A DNA stretch of 61,898 bases from Paenibacillus chibensis (GTDB taxonomy: Bacteria > Bacillota > Bacilli > Paenibacillales > Paenibacillaceae), in the NCBI RefSeq assembly GCF_004001045.1, contig NZ_BIMK01000040.1:1-61898 (forward strand), written 5' to 3'. Below are positions 1-9,187 of the stretch, in pieces. The notes beneath the pieces were generated by a model. It did no database searches. It had not been told where the DNA came from and saw only the letters and a program-made list of their open reading frames with translations. A program made the position numbers and the translations under genes. Positions within the stretch are counted from its first letter, which is position 1, and each line of letters starts with the position of its first letter.

Positions 1-537
1 TTCGACCGAGTTTTGCAAGCTTTTTTTGAAATCTTTTTTTCAGGATTTTCAAAGTCATATGCTTGCTGCCTTGCAGTTTTCACTGCATTTCTTGGCCGGA
101 ATAATAATATACCATGGATTCAGAGAGTATGCAAGTGTTTTGTGAAAAATGTTTTAAAAGCATGTTCATATCGTATTACGTGTAAAACCCTTCGAACACA
201 CCAGCTCGGTTCCTCACCATGCAAGCACATCGATCTGCGCTTCCATATACGATGCAGTTCCTTGCGACCAATTACAATTCAAGATGGGTTCATCTATTGA
301 AACCGGGTCATGCCAAGCCCTGTTCCTCTAGCGGAGGGTATACGACAACAAACCTCTCCTTTCTCGATTAAGGCTGTACCCCGTGGGACTCGTAAGCACC
401 CTCCCCCCGTCTAGAATGGACCTCTTTGCACGAATGGACGGTATGATGTTCTATGCGATGCTGTCACCCCTTGTAATCGCCATCTGATTTCACGCTGACC
501 ATGAGTTCAGCATCCATCGTAGTCAGCAGCTTTGAAC
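1..537. other. Non-coding left edge, downstream of lysS
   Basis: There is no convincing gene here. The open frames are short, lack ribosome sites and resemble nothing I know. The part nearest the edge (1-134) holds two rRNA-type promoters facing left, listed separately. Positions 135-537 show no tRNA cloverleaf and no recognisable rRNA segment. In B. subtilis the region downstream of lysS is followed by an rRNA operon, so this is probably the spacer and promoter region of such an operon. Confidence 0.6.
13..134 (-). promoter_or_regulatory. Tandem rRNA-type promoters facing out of the window
   Basis: On the minus strand P1 reads TTGCAT (129-134), a 17-base spacer, then TATATT (106-111). About 115 bases further downstream a second -35-like TTGCAA (13-18) is preceded by an A-rich tract; its -10 would lie just outside the window. 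Two sigma-A promoters about 90-115 bases apart, downstream of lysS and with no ORF after them, match the architecture of Bacillales rRNA operons. The rRNA itself is not in the window, so this is an inference from arrangement. Confidence 0.5.
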
Positions 538-579
538 GCAAAAAAGGAACAGTCGTGATCAAGCCACGCTGTTCCTTTT
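538..579 (-). terminator. lysS transcription terminator
   Basis: An 11-bp stem, AAAAGGAACAG (542-552) with its complement at 569-579, carries an inner CGTG/CACG extension. On the minus strand it is followed by a run of Ts, about 40 bases after the lysS stop. Confidence 0.88.
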
Positions 580-620
580 ATATAACAGAGGGAATGCCTC
601 TGTCAGGCTATAACTGAATA

Positions 621-2138
621 CTACTCCTGCGTACGGTTTCTCATATGCGGGAAGAGCAGCACGTCGCGAATGGACGGCGAATTGGTCAACAGCATCACGA
701 GACGGTCCACACCGATGCCCAGACCGCCTGTAGGCGGCATGCCGTATTCCAGGGCATTAAGGAAGTCCTCATCCATCTCATGCGCTTCGTCATTGCCCTG
801 CTCACGTTCTTTGATCTGTGCTTCGAAACGTTGACGCTGGTCGATCGGGTCGTTCAGCTCGCTGAAGGCATTGGCATGCTCACGCGCCACGACAAACAGC
901 TCGAAACGGTCCGTGAAGCGCGGATCCTGCTCGTTTTTCTTCGCCAGCGGCGAAATTTCAACCGGATGTCCGGTCACAAAGGTCGGCTGAATCAGCGTCT
1001 CTTCCACGAACTCCTCGAAGAACGCATTCAGGATATGGCCGAAGGTCATATGCGGCTCCACTTTCACGTTATGCTCTTTGGCGAGACGGTGTGCTTCTTC
1101 ATCGGTCATGTGAACGCCGAAATCGACACCCTTCACTTCTTTAACCGCATCCACCATGGATACGCGGCGCCATCCCGGTGCCAGGTTGACCTCATGCCCT
1201 TGATAGTTAACGACTTGAGTTCCCAGCACTTCCTGCGCGATATGCGCGATCAGGCTTTCGGTCAGGTTCATGATGTCCTTATAATCCGCATAGGCTTCAT
1301 ACAGCTCGATCATGGTGAATTCCGGATTGTGGCGTGTGGAAATGCCTTCATTACGGTATACGCGTCCGATTTCGTATACTTTCTCCAGCCCGCCGACGAT
1401 CAGGCGTTTCAGATGCAGCTCGATTGCGATACGCATGTAAAGCTGCATGTCCAGCGCATTATGATGCGTAATGAACGGCTTGGCCGCCGCGCCGCCTGCG
1501 ATGGCATGCAGGGTTGGCGTTTCGACTTCCAGATAACCTTGCGAATCGAGATAACGGCGCATCGACTGGATGATCCGGGAACGGGTAATGAAGGTTTGCT
1601 GCACTTCAGGGTTAATGATCAGATCGACATAACGCTGACGGTAGCGAAGCTCCACATCCTTCAGTCCGTGATATTTGTCAGGCAGCGGATAGAGAGACTT
1701 GGAAAGAACCTCGACTTCGCTTGCTTTGATCGTGGTCTCGCCTGTTTTGGTTTTGAACATGGTGCCGGCGATGCCGACAATATCTCCGAGATCCAGCAGA
1801 CGGAAGGCTTCAAACGCTGCTTCAGGAACGGAATCCTGGCGCACATAGATTTGAATTTTACCGCTGAGGTCCTGGATATGGGCAAAAATAGCCTTGCCCA
1901 TGCCGCGCTTTGCCATAATTCGGCCTGCTACGCGAACTTCCGCATGCTGCTCGTCCAGCTCCTCTTTGGTCATGCCGTCGTACTTCGCGATCAGATCGCC
2001 CGCATGATGCGTCCGGTCGTATTTTTTACCGAAAGGATCAATGCCCAAGCTGCGAAGCTCGTCCAATTTGCCGCGGCGAATCTGCAGCATCTCGCTAAGT
2101 TCAATTTCTTGTTCGTGGTTGTTTGTTTCTTCCGACAT
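621..2138 (-). CDS. lysS: Lysyl-tRNA synthetase, class II
   Basis: Charges tRNA-Lys with lysine in the cytoplasm. The 505-residue product has the class II layout: an N-terminal OB-fold anticodon-binding domain (about 60-150) and a catalytic domain with motif 2 (RNEGISTRHNPEF) and motif 3 (GLGIGVDRL, near 473-481). Length is normal for bacterial LysS. The start is supported by AGAAGGAG a short distance upstream. It is the last gene before the left-edge spacer and ends at a strong terminator. A second terminator separates it from greA, so it probably has its own promoter or relies on read-through. Confidence 0.97.
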   Translation of the reverse strand: MSEETNNHEQEIELSEMLQIRRGKLDELRSLGIDPFGKKYDRTHHAGDLIAKYDGMTKEELDEQHAEVRVAGRIMAKRGMGKAIFAHIQDLSGKIQIYVRQDSVPEAAFEAFRLLDLGDIVGIAGTMFKTKTGETTIKASEVEVLSKSLYPLPDKYHGLKDVELRYRQRYVDLIINPEVQQTFITRSRIIQSMRRYLDSQGYLEVETPTLHAIAGGAAAKPFITHHNALDMQLYMRIAIELHLKRLIVGGLEKVYEIGRVYRNEGISTRHNPEFTMIELYEAYADYKDIMNLTESLIAHIAQEVLGTQVVNYQGHEVNLAPGWRRVSMVDAVKEVKGVDFGVHMTDEEAHRLAKEHNVKVEPHMTFGHILNAFFEEFVEETLIQPTFVTGHPVEISPLAKKNEQDPRFTDRFELFVVAREHANAFSELNDPIDQRQRFEAQIKEREQGNDEAHEMDEDFLNALEYGMPPTGGLGIGVDRLVMLLTNSPSIRDVLLFPHMRNRTQE

Positions 2139-2252
2139 TTTAAATTGTCACTCCTTCTATCTCACTGCCTGCCGCCAATCACGTTACAGGGGTCTAGCAT
2201 CGATTGAATCAAAGAAAGACTCAGCCGCACTGCGCTACATTCCATTATATCT

Positions 2253-2280
2253 GAAAAAAAAGCTTCCTAAAGGAAGCTTT
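2253..2280 (-). terminator. greA terminator
   Basis: A 9-bp stem (2259-2267 with 2272-2280) around a 4-base loop is followed on the minus strand by eight Ts. It lies just after the greA stop codon. Confidence 0.92.
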
Positions 2281-2302
2281 CTAACAATCCTAAAGACGGA
2301 TC

Positions 2303-2779
2303 TTACTTTTTGATATCGATAATTTTGTATTGGATGACGCCAGCAGGAACGTTAACGTCCACCGTAGTACCTTTTTGCTTGCCCAAAATCGCTTTGCCAA
2401 CCGGGCTTTCGTTCGAAATTTTATTGTTAAGGGGATCGGATTCAGCCGTACCCACAATGGTGTACTCCATGGTATCGCCGTACTCCAGATCCTTCACGAT
2501 GACCGTTGCGCCGACACCGACAATATCCGTATTGATTTCGTCGTTGTTGATAATGCGCGCGTTGCGAAGCATTTTTTCCAGGGTAATGATGCGCCCTTCA
2601 ATAAAAGCCTGCTCGTTCTTGGCATCTTCGTATTCCGAGTTTTCGCTGATATCCCCGTAGCCGATGGCTACTTTAATCCGTTCCGCAACCTCGCGCCGTT
2701 TGACTGATTTCAGGTTCTCGAGTTCGTCTTCCAGCTTTTTGAGTCCGTCCTGTGTCAGAATGACTTCTTTATCGCTCAT
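2303..2779 (-). CDS. greA: Transcription elongation factor GreA
   Basis: GreA rescues backtracked RNA polymerase by stimulating cleavage of the nascent RNA. The 158-residue product begins MSDKEVILTQ, has the N-terminal coiled-coil hairpin with the conserved acidic tip segment (GDISENSEYEDAK) and an FKBP-like C-terminal domain. The frame is open seven codons further upstream, but AGGAG sits correctly for the inner ATG, giving the usual family length. It is monocistronic by appearance, with a consensus promoter about 150 bases upstream and a terminator right after it. In B. subtilis greA is not next to lysS; here it sits between dusB and lysS. Confidence 0.96.
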   Translation of the reverse strand: MSDKEVILTQDGLKKLEDELENLKSVKRREVAERIKVAIGYGDISENSEYEDAKNEQAFIEGRIITLEKMLRNARIINNDEINTDIVGVGATVIVKDLEYGDTMEYTIVGTAESDPLNNKISNESPVGKAILGKQKGTTVDVNVPAGVIQYKIIDIKK

Positions 2780-2935
2780 CTTAACCGATTCTCCTGTCAT
2801 GTAAATAAATTTAAAACTACACGATTATAGAGTGAACTACCATGTTAGCTTTAGATCAATCTATATTTATGCAAAGTTTGAAGGATCAGAACATCCCTCT
2901 GCTGTTTTAAGGATAAGTCGAATTTATACTGAAAA

Positions 2936-2964
2936 ATTATATGGTAAGCATTTCAAAATGTCAA
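2936..2964 (-). promoter_or_regulatory. Consensus sigma-A promoter for greA
   Basis: On the minus strand TTGACA (2959-2964) and TATAAT (2936-2941) are separated by exactly 17 bases, a perfect match to the sigma-A consensus. It implies a leader of about 150 nt before the greA start, in which I saw no clear riboswitch or terminator. Confidence 0.85.
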
Positions 2965-2993
2965 TCGCACCCTCCAGTGGATGCACATGGGCA

Positions 2994-4016
2994 TTATTGG
3001 GAAGCGGCAGCCTGTTCCATTTCTTGCACTTCCCGCTCCTCGCGTTCATGCAAACTCGCCACAAATTCCTGCAAAATTCGAACCATTTCATCCCGCTTGG
3101 TTCCTTCCATAATCTCGTCCTTGATGCGGGCGGAACCTCGAAGGCCTTTGAGGTACCAGGCCATATGCTTGCGCATTTCGCGCACGGCTACCGCTTCACC
3201 TCTCAGGGCAATCAGACGGTCCATATGCAAAATGGCAATGCGGATTTTCTCTTCCGCGCTCGGATCGGGCAACAGCTCGCCGGTCTTCAAATATTCGATC
3301 GTTCGATACAGCATCCACGGGTTTCCCAAGGCTCCGCGGCCGATCATGACGCCGTCCACTCCGGTTTGATCCAGCATCCGGCGCGCATCCTCCGGCGTCA
3401 CCACGTCACCGTTACCAATCACGGGAATGGAAACCGCCTCTTTGACCTGCTTTATCATATCCCAATCGGCATGTCCGGTATACAGCTGCTCGCGGGTACG
3501 GCCGTGAACGCTGACCGCTTGGCCACCAGCACGCTCAACCGCCTGCGCGTTCTCGATGGCATAGATATGGTCGCTGTCCCAGCCCGTACGCATTTTCACC
3601 GTTACCGGCTTATCCACGGCATCGACCACCGCCGCTACCATTTCGTAAATTTTGTTCGAATCCAGCAGCCAGCGGGCACCGGCATCGATTTTGGTTACCT
3701 TGGGCGCAGGGCAGCCCATGTTGATGTCGATAATGTCCGCGTTGGTCTGCGTATCGACCACTTTTGCGGCTTCGACCAGCGAATGGCGGTCCCCTCCAAA
3801 AATCTGCAGGCTCAGCGGCTTTTCGCGCTCATCGACAAAAAGCATTTCCTGTGTACGCTGGTTCCCATGGACAATCGCCTTACCGCTGACCATCTCGGCG
3901 CAAACGAGTCCCGTTCCGAATTCCTTGGCGATCAGCCGGAAGGCTGGATTGCATACGCCTGCCATCGGAGCCAGAACGACCTGGTTCTTCATTTCAATAC
4001 CGCCGATTTTCAGCAT
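2994..4016 (-). CDS. dusB: tRNA-dihydrouridine synthase DusB
   Basis: Reduces uridines in the tRNA D-loop, using FMN. The 340-residue protein is an FMN-binding TIM barrel with VVLAPMAGV near the start, the catalytic cysteine in MGCPAPK (Cys102), HGRTREQ and IGRGALGNPW. All the expected family residues are present. A GGGAGCG ribosome site precedes the ATG. It is the distal gene of the folate operon, after the small yazB regulator, exactly as in B. subtilis (yacF). Confidence 0.95.
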   Translation of the reverse strand: MLKIGGIEMKNQVVLAPMAGVCNPAFRLIAKEFGTGLVCAEMVSGKAIVHGNQRTQEMLFVDEREKPLSLQIFGGDRHSLVEAAKVVDTQTNADIIDINMGCPAPKVTKIDAGARWLLDSNKIYEMVAAVVDAVDKPVTVKMRTGWDSDHIYAIENAQAVERAGGQAVSVHGRTREQLYTGHADWDMIKQVKEAVSIPVIGNGDVVTPEDARRMLDQTGVDGVMIGRGALGNPWMLYRTIEYLKTGELLPDPSAEEKIRIAILHMDRLIALRGEAVAVREMRKHMAWYLKGLRGSARIKDEIMEGTKRDEMVRILQEFVASLHEREEREVQEMEQAAASQ

Positions 4017-4075
4017 GTAGTCTATTCGCTCCCTTTCAATTCATGTCTATTCCTATATAAAAACCGTGCCTCATG

Positions 4076-4279
4076 TTATTCGTTAGTAAGCTCCCGGACT
4101 GTAATATTCAACACCTCGGCAATTTTCGCAAGCGTCTGCTCGTCAGCGCGCCGGTTCCCCCGTTCAATGGCACCGAGCACCGCCAGCGAGATGCCGCACC
4201 CGGCCGATAGTTCCTGCTGCGTAAATCCCTTTAGTTTCCGGAAGGCGCGGATGCGCTGTGCCAGCTGCAAGTTTTCCAA
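4076..4279 (-). CDS. yazB: Small XRE-family DNA-binding protein
   Basis: A 67-residue protein that is almost entirely one Cro/C1-type helix-turn-helix: FRKLKGFTQQELSAGCGISLAVLGAIERG fits the pattern in two halves (residues about 13-41). There is no sensor domain. Its start overlaps the end of folK by 49 bases in another frame, which implies translational coupling. The same gene order occurs in B. subtilis (yazB). It may regulate this operon, but no target is visible. Confidence 0.85.
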   Translation of the reverse strand: MENLQLAQRIRAFRKLKGFTQQELSAGCGISLAVLGAIERGNRRADEQTLAKIAEVLNITVRELTNE

Positions 4280-4779
4280 AGCTGTAATCCTTCCTTTCCA
4301 TCCAGTCTTTCCATAGAAGCAATCATGACCGTGCGTAAACCGGAAGGCTCATCCGCGGGGACGATGTCCTTCAAAGGGACCAGCACAAATAAGCGTTCGT
4401 CCATGCGGGGATGAGGCAAAATCAATTCTTCCGTATTCTCTTTCCGCCCTTCCATCCAGATCAAATCCAGATCGACGGTTCTTGGGCCCCAATGGATATG
4501 ACGTACTCTTCCGAGTTCCTTCTCGATGTGCTGCATCACATGCAGCAGCCCGTACGGATCAAGGTTCGTGCGAATCCGCACCGCCATATTCAAAAACAGC
4601 GGCTGGTCCACATAGCCGACAGGCTCGGTCTCGTAAATATTCGAGCATTCCAGGACGGTAACACCGGGGGTTGCGTCCAGGCGCCGCAGCGCCTCCATGA
4701 GCGTATCCTCGCGGTCACCCAAATTGGCCCCTAAAGCAATATAAGCCTCTGATGACTCAGAGGTGGAATGTGCATTCAT
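4231..4779 (-). CDS. folK: HPPK, 6-hydroxymethyl-dihydropterin pyrophosphokinase
   Basis: Transfers pyrophosphate from ATP to 6-hydroxymethyl-7,8-dihydropterin in folate synthesis. The 182 residues carry ALGANLGDRE at the start, the YETEPVGYVDQP and NMAVRIRT segments, and the Mg/ATP-binding RVRHIHWGPRTVDLDL motif. The C-terminus runs on about 15 residues past the usual end and overlaps yazB. It follows folB with a 9-base gap and supplies substrate for FolP in the same operon. Confidence 0.95.
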   Translation of the reverse strand: MNAHSTSESSEAYIALGANLGDREDTLMEALRRLDATPGVTVLECSNIYETEPVGYVDQPLFLNMAVRIRTNLDPYGLLHVMQHIEKELGRVRHIHWGPRTVDLDLIWMEGRKENTEELILPHPRMDERLFVLVPLKDIVPADEPSGLRTVMIASMERLDGKEGLQLWKTCSWHSASAPSGN

Positions 4780-4788
4780 GATGGGTTC

Positions 4789-5151
4789 TCACTTTCTTGT
4801 TCTGTAAAGCTCCACGGTGACGCCCTGAAAATGGATGTCAAAGGGAGGGTGCGGTTTGGTCACTTGGACCGTTAATGCATCGATATTAGTATAAGTGTCC
4901 AGTAAACAGGATGCAATACGTTCGGCCAAAGCCTCGATCAGGCGGAAAGACTCGGTCTCAACGACTTTTTTCACAACTTCATGCACTTCGGCATAATTTA
5001 CCGTTTGCGTCAGATCGTCATGCTCCCCGGCAGCCCGCAAATCAAGCTCCAGCTCCAGATCGATATAAAAGCGTTGGCCCAGCTTACGCTCCTCTTCAAA
5101 TACGCCATGGTACCCGTAATATTCCATGCGATGCAGCTTCATTTTATCCAT
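4789..5151 (-). CDS. folB: Dihydroneopterin aldolase
   Basis: Converts 7,8-dihydroneopterin to 6-hydroxymethyl-dihydropterin and glycolaldehyde. The 120-residue product has MEYYGYHGVFEEER at the start, ELDLRAAG, and the catalytic-lysine segment VTKPHPPF near the end. The frame is open 36 codons upstream, but homologues begin at MDKMKLHR, which I use. It sits between folP and folK in the folate operon. Confidence 0.94.
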   Translation of the reverse strand: MDKMKLHRMEYYGYHGVFEEERKLGQRFYIDLELELDLRAAGEHDDLTQTVNYAEVHEVVKKVVETESFRLIEALAERIASCLLDTYTNIDALTVQVTKPHPPFDIHFQGVTVELYRTRK

Positions 5152-5207
5152 ATTTCCGTCATCCCTTCCGTCCGCGTTCGGAGCTTGATTATCCGATAAT
5201 CTTCGAT

Positions 5208-6071
5208 TTAAGAACGTATCCGTCTCGTGCTCTCGGATGCATACAGCATCGCGTCGCACATCGTGACGGTCCGTTTGATTGACTTCACGTCATGCACGCG
5301 TACCATCTGGCACCCCTGCGCGATGCCGAAAGCGACGGTCGCAGCCGTACCTTCGACAATGTCATCCACCGGCAGGTCCAGCACGGCCCGAATGAATTTC
5401 TTGCGCGATGTCGCGAGCAGCACCGGATATCCGATATCGACCAGCCGGTCGAGCTGCGTCATGATCTGCAGATTTTCCGTTCCGTTCTTGGCAAACCCGA
5501 CCCCCGGATCCAGGATGATTTGGCTGTCCTGCACGCCGGCCTCATGCGCCAACCGAACGCTTTCCTTCAAATCCTCCACCACATCAGCCGCGAAATCCCG
5601 GTAGTTCATATCTTTCCTGTTATGCATCAAAATAATCGGGCAGCCGAGCTCTGCTGCAGCCTTCAGCATGTCCGGGTCTTTTTTGCCGCCCCAGATATCG
5701 TTCATGATGTGGGCTCCGGCTGAAATGGCATGACGGGCAACCTCCGCTTTATAGGTGTCCACCGAGATCGGAATATGCGGAGCCGCTTGATGAAGAGCCT
5801 CAATGACCGGAATAATCCGCCGCAGCTCTTCCTCGGCACTGATGGGCTCATAGCCGGGTCGCGTGGATTCGCCTCCGATGTCAATCAGATCTGCCCCGTC
5901 CCGCATCATCTGCAGGGCATGCTCTACTGCTTGCCGGGGATCGATGTACCGGCCCCCATCCGAGAAGGAATCGGGCGTGACATTCAGAATCCCCATGATT
6001 TTCGTGGATGTTCCTAGCTCCAGCACGGCTTCTCCCATCGTATAGGTCCGCTCATAAATGGTCGTTCTCAT
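5208..6071 (-). CDS. folP: Dihydropteroate synthase
   Basis: Joins hydroxymethyl-dihydropterin pyrophosphate to p-aminobenzoate; the sulfonamide target. The 287-residue TIM barrel shows MGILNVTPDSFSDGG, IDIGGESTRPGY, DPGVGF, and SRKKFI near residue 215, plus the C-terminal RVHDV motif. AGGAGG lies six bases before the ATG. The start overlaps the pabC end by 20 bases, so translation is probably coupled to the p-aminobenzoate genes upstream. Confidence 0.97.
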   Translation of the reverse strand: MRTTIYERTYTMGEAVLELGTSTKIMGILNVTPDSFSDGGRYIDPRQAVEHALQMMRDGADLIDIGGESTRPGYEPISAEEELRRIIPVIEALHQAAPHIPISVDTYKAEVARHAISAGAHIMNDIWGGKKDPDMLKAAAELGCPIILMHNRKDMNYRDFAADVVEDLKESVRLAHEAGVQDSQIILDPGVGFAKNGTENLQIMTQLDRLVDIGYPVLLATSRKKFIRAVLDLPVDDIVEGTAATVAFGIAQGCQMVRVHDVKSIKRTVTMCDAMLYASESTRRIRS

Positions 6072-6960
6072 GATAACCTCCTGTATGCTGCCGGTATAGT
6101 TGAAGCAGCCTCTCCGTCACGGGGCCGATCCGGCCGTCGCCGATGACTGCCGCGTATCCCGAAGCATCGATTAACGTCGTCACGGGGACGAGCTCCTGGA
6201 CCGAGGTGGTCAGCCAGATTTCATCCGCGTGCATCAAATCCTCCCACGTATAAAAGCCCTCCTCGCAGCTTAACCCTTCCCCATGCGCCAGCTCCATACA
6301 GAACCCGCGCGTGATGCCGGGGAGCAGGCCACAGGAGGTATCGGGCGTGTAAATGCGGCGATGTTTTACGAAGAAAAGATTGCTTACCATCCCTTCGGAC
6401 AAATACCCGTCCGCATTCAGCATCAATCCTTCCGCATGAAGACGGACGGCCTCAGGATAGGTGGAAAGCTCCCTTTTCGCCAAAATGTTATTCATATAAT
6501 GAAGCGACTTCAGACGCACAGGACCTTCGGGCGAATTGCGGCGGGTGGTAAGCAGCTGCAGCGCTTTGCCATGCGTGTACAGCCGATCCGGCGCCATCGG
6601 CAGCGGCTTGGCCATCAGGATCTGATTGGGCTGGCTGTACATCCCTGCCGGCAGGCCAAGGATATCCTCGCCCGCGCTGACCGTGTACCTGATATAAGCC
6701 TCTTCCAATTCGTTCGCCTTCATCAATTGTTCGATCAACAACCGCAGTTCATCGGGACCGGGCAAAGACGACGTCTCGATTCCCAGCGCCGCACATCCGG
6801 CAGCGAGCCGATTCAGGTGCCGTTCCAGCAGAAACGGTCTGCCTTTGTAGGTCCGGAAGGTTTCAAACAAGCCCATGCCGTATAAAAAGCCGTGATCCAT
6901 AACGGATACCACGGCTTCAGCAGCATCAATACATTGACCGTTCAGGCAAATCCATTTCAT
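6052..6960 (-). CDS. pabC: Aminodeoxychorismate lyase
   Basis: PLP enzyme that releases pyruvate from 4-amino-4-deoxychorismate to give p-aminobenzoate. The 302-residue fold-type IV protein has DHGFLYGMGLFETFR, LKSLHYMNN (with the likely PLP lysine), SEGMVSNLF and GLLPGITR. Branched-chain or D-amino-acid transaminases share this fold, but the position between pabA and folP makes the lyase assignment strong. It overlaps pabA by four bases (ATGA type). Confidence 0.93.
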   Translation of the reverse strand: MKWICLNGQCIDAAEAVVSVMDHGFLYGMGLFETFRTYKGRPFLLERHLNRLAAGCAALGIETSSLPGPDELRLLIEQLMKANELEEAYIRYTVSAGEDILGLPAGMYSQPNQILMAKPLPMAPDRLYTHGKALQLLTTRRNSPEGPVRLKSLHYMNNILAKRELSTYPEAVRLHAEGLMLNADGYLSEGMVSNLFFVKHRRIYTPDTSCGLLPGITRGFCMELAHGEGLSCEEGFYTWEDLMHADEIWLTTSVQELVPVTTLIDASGYAAVIGDGRIGPVTERLLQLYRQHTGGYHENDHL

Positions 6961-7538
6961 ACGTTCGTCGCTTCGGTCCGCTTCAGGAAGTTGCGAAGCA
7001 TCTGGTGTCCGTGATCGGTAATGATCGACTCCGGATGAAACTGGACGCCCTCCACCAGAAACTCCTTATGGCGCAGTCCCATGATTTCGCCTTCTTCCGT
7101 CTCTGCCGTAATTTCGAGGCATTCAGGCAGCGTGCTGCGCTCTACCAGCAGGGAATGATACCGCGTCGCCGTAAATGGGGACGGCAGCCCTTCGAACACG
7201 GAGGTCCCATTGTGGAGTATCGGCGAGGTCTTGCCGTGCATCAGCCGCTCCGCGCGAACCACCTGGCCGCCAAACGCCTGACCGATGGCCTGATGGCCTA
7301 GGCAGACGCCGAAAATCGGAATCTTTCCTTTGAAATGCTCGATCGTTTCCAGGCTGATTCCCGCTTCATTTGGCGTACAGGGTCCCGGAGAGATCAGAAT
7401 ATGGTCCGGCGCAAGCGCTTCGATCCCTTGAATATCGATTTCGTCATTGCGGAATACCTTCACTTCTTCCCCCAGCTCCCCGAGGTACTGCACCAGGTTA
7501 TACGTAAAAGAATCATAATTATCGATGACCAGAATCAT
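6957..7538 (-). CDS. pabA: Glutamine amidotransferase subunit of aminodeoxychorismate synthase
   Basis: Supplies ammonia from glutamine to PabB. The class I amidotransferase (193 residues) starts ILVIDNYDSFTYNLVQYLG, has the nucleophile cysteine in GVCLGHQAIGQAFG and the His-Glu pair in FHPESI. In B. subtilis this subunit is shared with anthranilate synthase (TrpE); that could also hold here because no trpG is visible in the window. It overlaps both pabB and pabC by four bases. Confidence 0.95.
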   Translation of the reverse strand: MILVIDNYDSFTYNLVQYLGELGEEVKVFRNDEIDIQGIEALAPDHILISPGPCTPNEAGISLETIEHFKGKIPIFGVCLGHQAIGQAFGGQVVRAERLMHGKTSPILHNGTSVFEGLPSPFTATRYHSLLVERSTLPECLEITAETEEGEIMGLRHKEFLVEGVQFHPESIITDHGHQMLRNFLKRTEATNV

Positions 7539-9145
7539 ACGCTCATCTCCTCTTCATGCCGGTTCATGTCGGCAGCCGCTTCCTCTTCGCTCAGCAGGAC
7601 GGCCTTGACGATGGCTTTGGCTTTGTTATGGCATTCGCGATATTCGCGGTACGGCTCCGAATCGATGACGACGCCGGCGCCGGTCTGAATCATGCCCGTT
7701 CCATCCTTAACGACCAGTGTTCTTATGATAATATTTAATTCTAAATTCCCGTTGTAGTCAATCCAGCCCATCGAGCCTGTATATGGCCCGCGCCTTACCG
7801 GCTCCAGCTCCTCGATGATTTCCATCGTGCGCACTTTCGGCGCTCCCGTAATCGTTCCGCCGGGGAACAGCGCCGCAATGACGTCAAAAGCTCCCTTTTC
7901 TTCAGCCAAACGGCCTTCCACCTGGGAGACCAGATGCATGACATGCGAGTAATGCTCGATGGTCATCAGCTCAGGTACCTTCACGGTACCATAGGCGGCC
8001 ACCTTGCCGATATCGTTGCGCTCCAGATCCACGAGCATGACATGCTCCGCCCGCTCCTTCTCACTGCCGAGAAGCTCTCCGGCCATGGCTTCATCCTCCT
8101 CTGGCGTATGCCCGCGGCGGCGCGTGCCGGCAATCGGCCGGGCGCTGATAAGGTCTCCCTGACGCTTCACCAGCAGCTCGGGCGAAGCGCTCACCAGGCT
8201 GAAGCCCGGCGATCGGAGCAGTCCCATGTAAGGGGACGGATTCAGTATCCGCAGCCATTCATAGATGCGCTCCGGCTCCGACTGAAGCTCCCGCTCCTGA
8301 CGGAGCGACAGGTTCACCTGGAACACGTCACCCTGCCGGATATAAGCCTGAATGCGGGACACGGCCTGCTCGAACGCTGACTGCGAGAATGCGCTTCTCA
8401 TGCCGGGCCACTGCCCCTCGTCATGCCTGGATTGAGCCTCTGCCATGTATTTTTGCCGAACAAACCGCTCTTCAGCCCGTTCGGCCTGCATTCGACTGGT
8501 AAATTGACGCCATTGCTCCAGCATGGACTGTGCCTGATCCCAAGCGGCGCTGTAACGAAGCTCCAGCTCGGCCGAATCCGGATCATCGACCTGACAGTAC
8601 ACGGCGCAGATCAGCTTGCACTCTGCATGGTCATAAATCCACACTTCATTCATCCGCATCCAGAGATAATCGGGAATATCAGGGTCGTCTGCTGCACTGT
8701 CGGGCAGGGACTCGAGAAACCGGACTACGTCGTAGCCTATAAATCCGACACAGCCGCCAAGAAATGGAGGTAGCCCGGCTAAAACCGCCGTCAGATCCTG
8801 GGATGATGGAGCCTTGAACGGCTCCATCCACCGCTTGATGATCTCGAGCGGTGCTCCGGTCGTATGCTCCGTACTCCCCGCCGGCAATGCGCTGATTTCG
8901 GCCTGATCTCCCTTGCCTTTTAACACCGATACAGGCTCAAGGCCCAAATACGTATACCGTCCATCCTTGCCGTTTTCGAGGACAAAGGAATGTGCAGCCG
9001 CCTGCTCCCAGGCATCTGCCCACGAGGCCGGCAAACCTGGAGCCTCCTCGGGCAGCTTCGTTTCGAGCACGAACGGAAGCGCCGAGCAGCCCTGCTGGGT
9101 CCACCTTTGCCAATGTTTAAGTGTGATCCTGTTGTCGCCTGTCAC
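7535..9145 (-). CDS. pabB: Aminodeoxychorismate synthase component I
   Basis: Converts chorismate to 4-amino-4-deoxychorismate. The 536-residue protein is of the chorismate-binding family: PIAGTRRRG, VDLERNDIG, FPGGTITGAPK and QTGAGVV are all present in the C-terminal half. I start at a GTG (9145), because AAGGGG is nine bases upstream of it but touches the ATG three codons earlier. It is the first gene of the folate operon, which runs to dusB with overlaps or short gaps. The close relative TrpE is less likely because of the pabC and fol neighbours. Confidence 0.93.
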   Translation of the reverse strand: MTGDNRITLKHWQRWTQQGCSALPFVLETKLPEEAPGLPASWADAWEQAAAHSFVLENGKDGRYTYLGLEPVSVLKGKGDQAEISALPAGSTEHTTGAPLEIIKRWMEPFKAPSSQDLTAVLAGLPPFLGGCVGFIGYDVVRFLESLPDSAADDPDIPDYLWMRMNEVWIYDHAECKLICAVYCQVDDPDSAELELRYSAAWDQAQSMLEQWRQFTSRMQAERAEERFVRQKYMAEAQSRHDEGQWPGMRSAFSQSAFEQAVSRIQAYIRQGDVFQVNLSLRQERELQSEPERIYEWLRILNPSPYMGLLRSPGFSLVSASPELLVKRQGDLISARPIAGTRRRGHTPEEDEAMAGELLGSEKERAEHVMLVDLERNDIGKVAAYGTVKVPELMTIEHYSHVMHLVSQVEGRLAEEKGAFDVIAALFPGGTITGAPKVRTMEIIEELEPVRRGPYTGSMGWIDYNGNLELNIIIRTLVVKDGTGMIQTGAGVVIDSEPYREYRECHNKAKAIVKAVLLSEEEAAADMNRHEEEMSV

Positions 9146-9187
9146 ATTCTTCATCCCCTTTACAGCAAGAGCTCTCTATTGGTTGTC

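Noticed and set aside
300..537. rRNA fragment or pseudogene
   Set aside because: No conserved rRNA motif was seen; too little signal to name it.
645..2207. 520-residue plus-strand frame opposite lysS
   Set aside because: Antisense to a certain gene; no ribosome site, histidine/arginine-rich composition typical of a shadow frame.
2832..4316. 494-residue plus-strand frame opposite dusB
   Set aside because: Antisense shadow of dusB and neighbours; no family motif.
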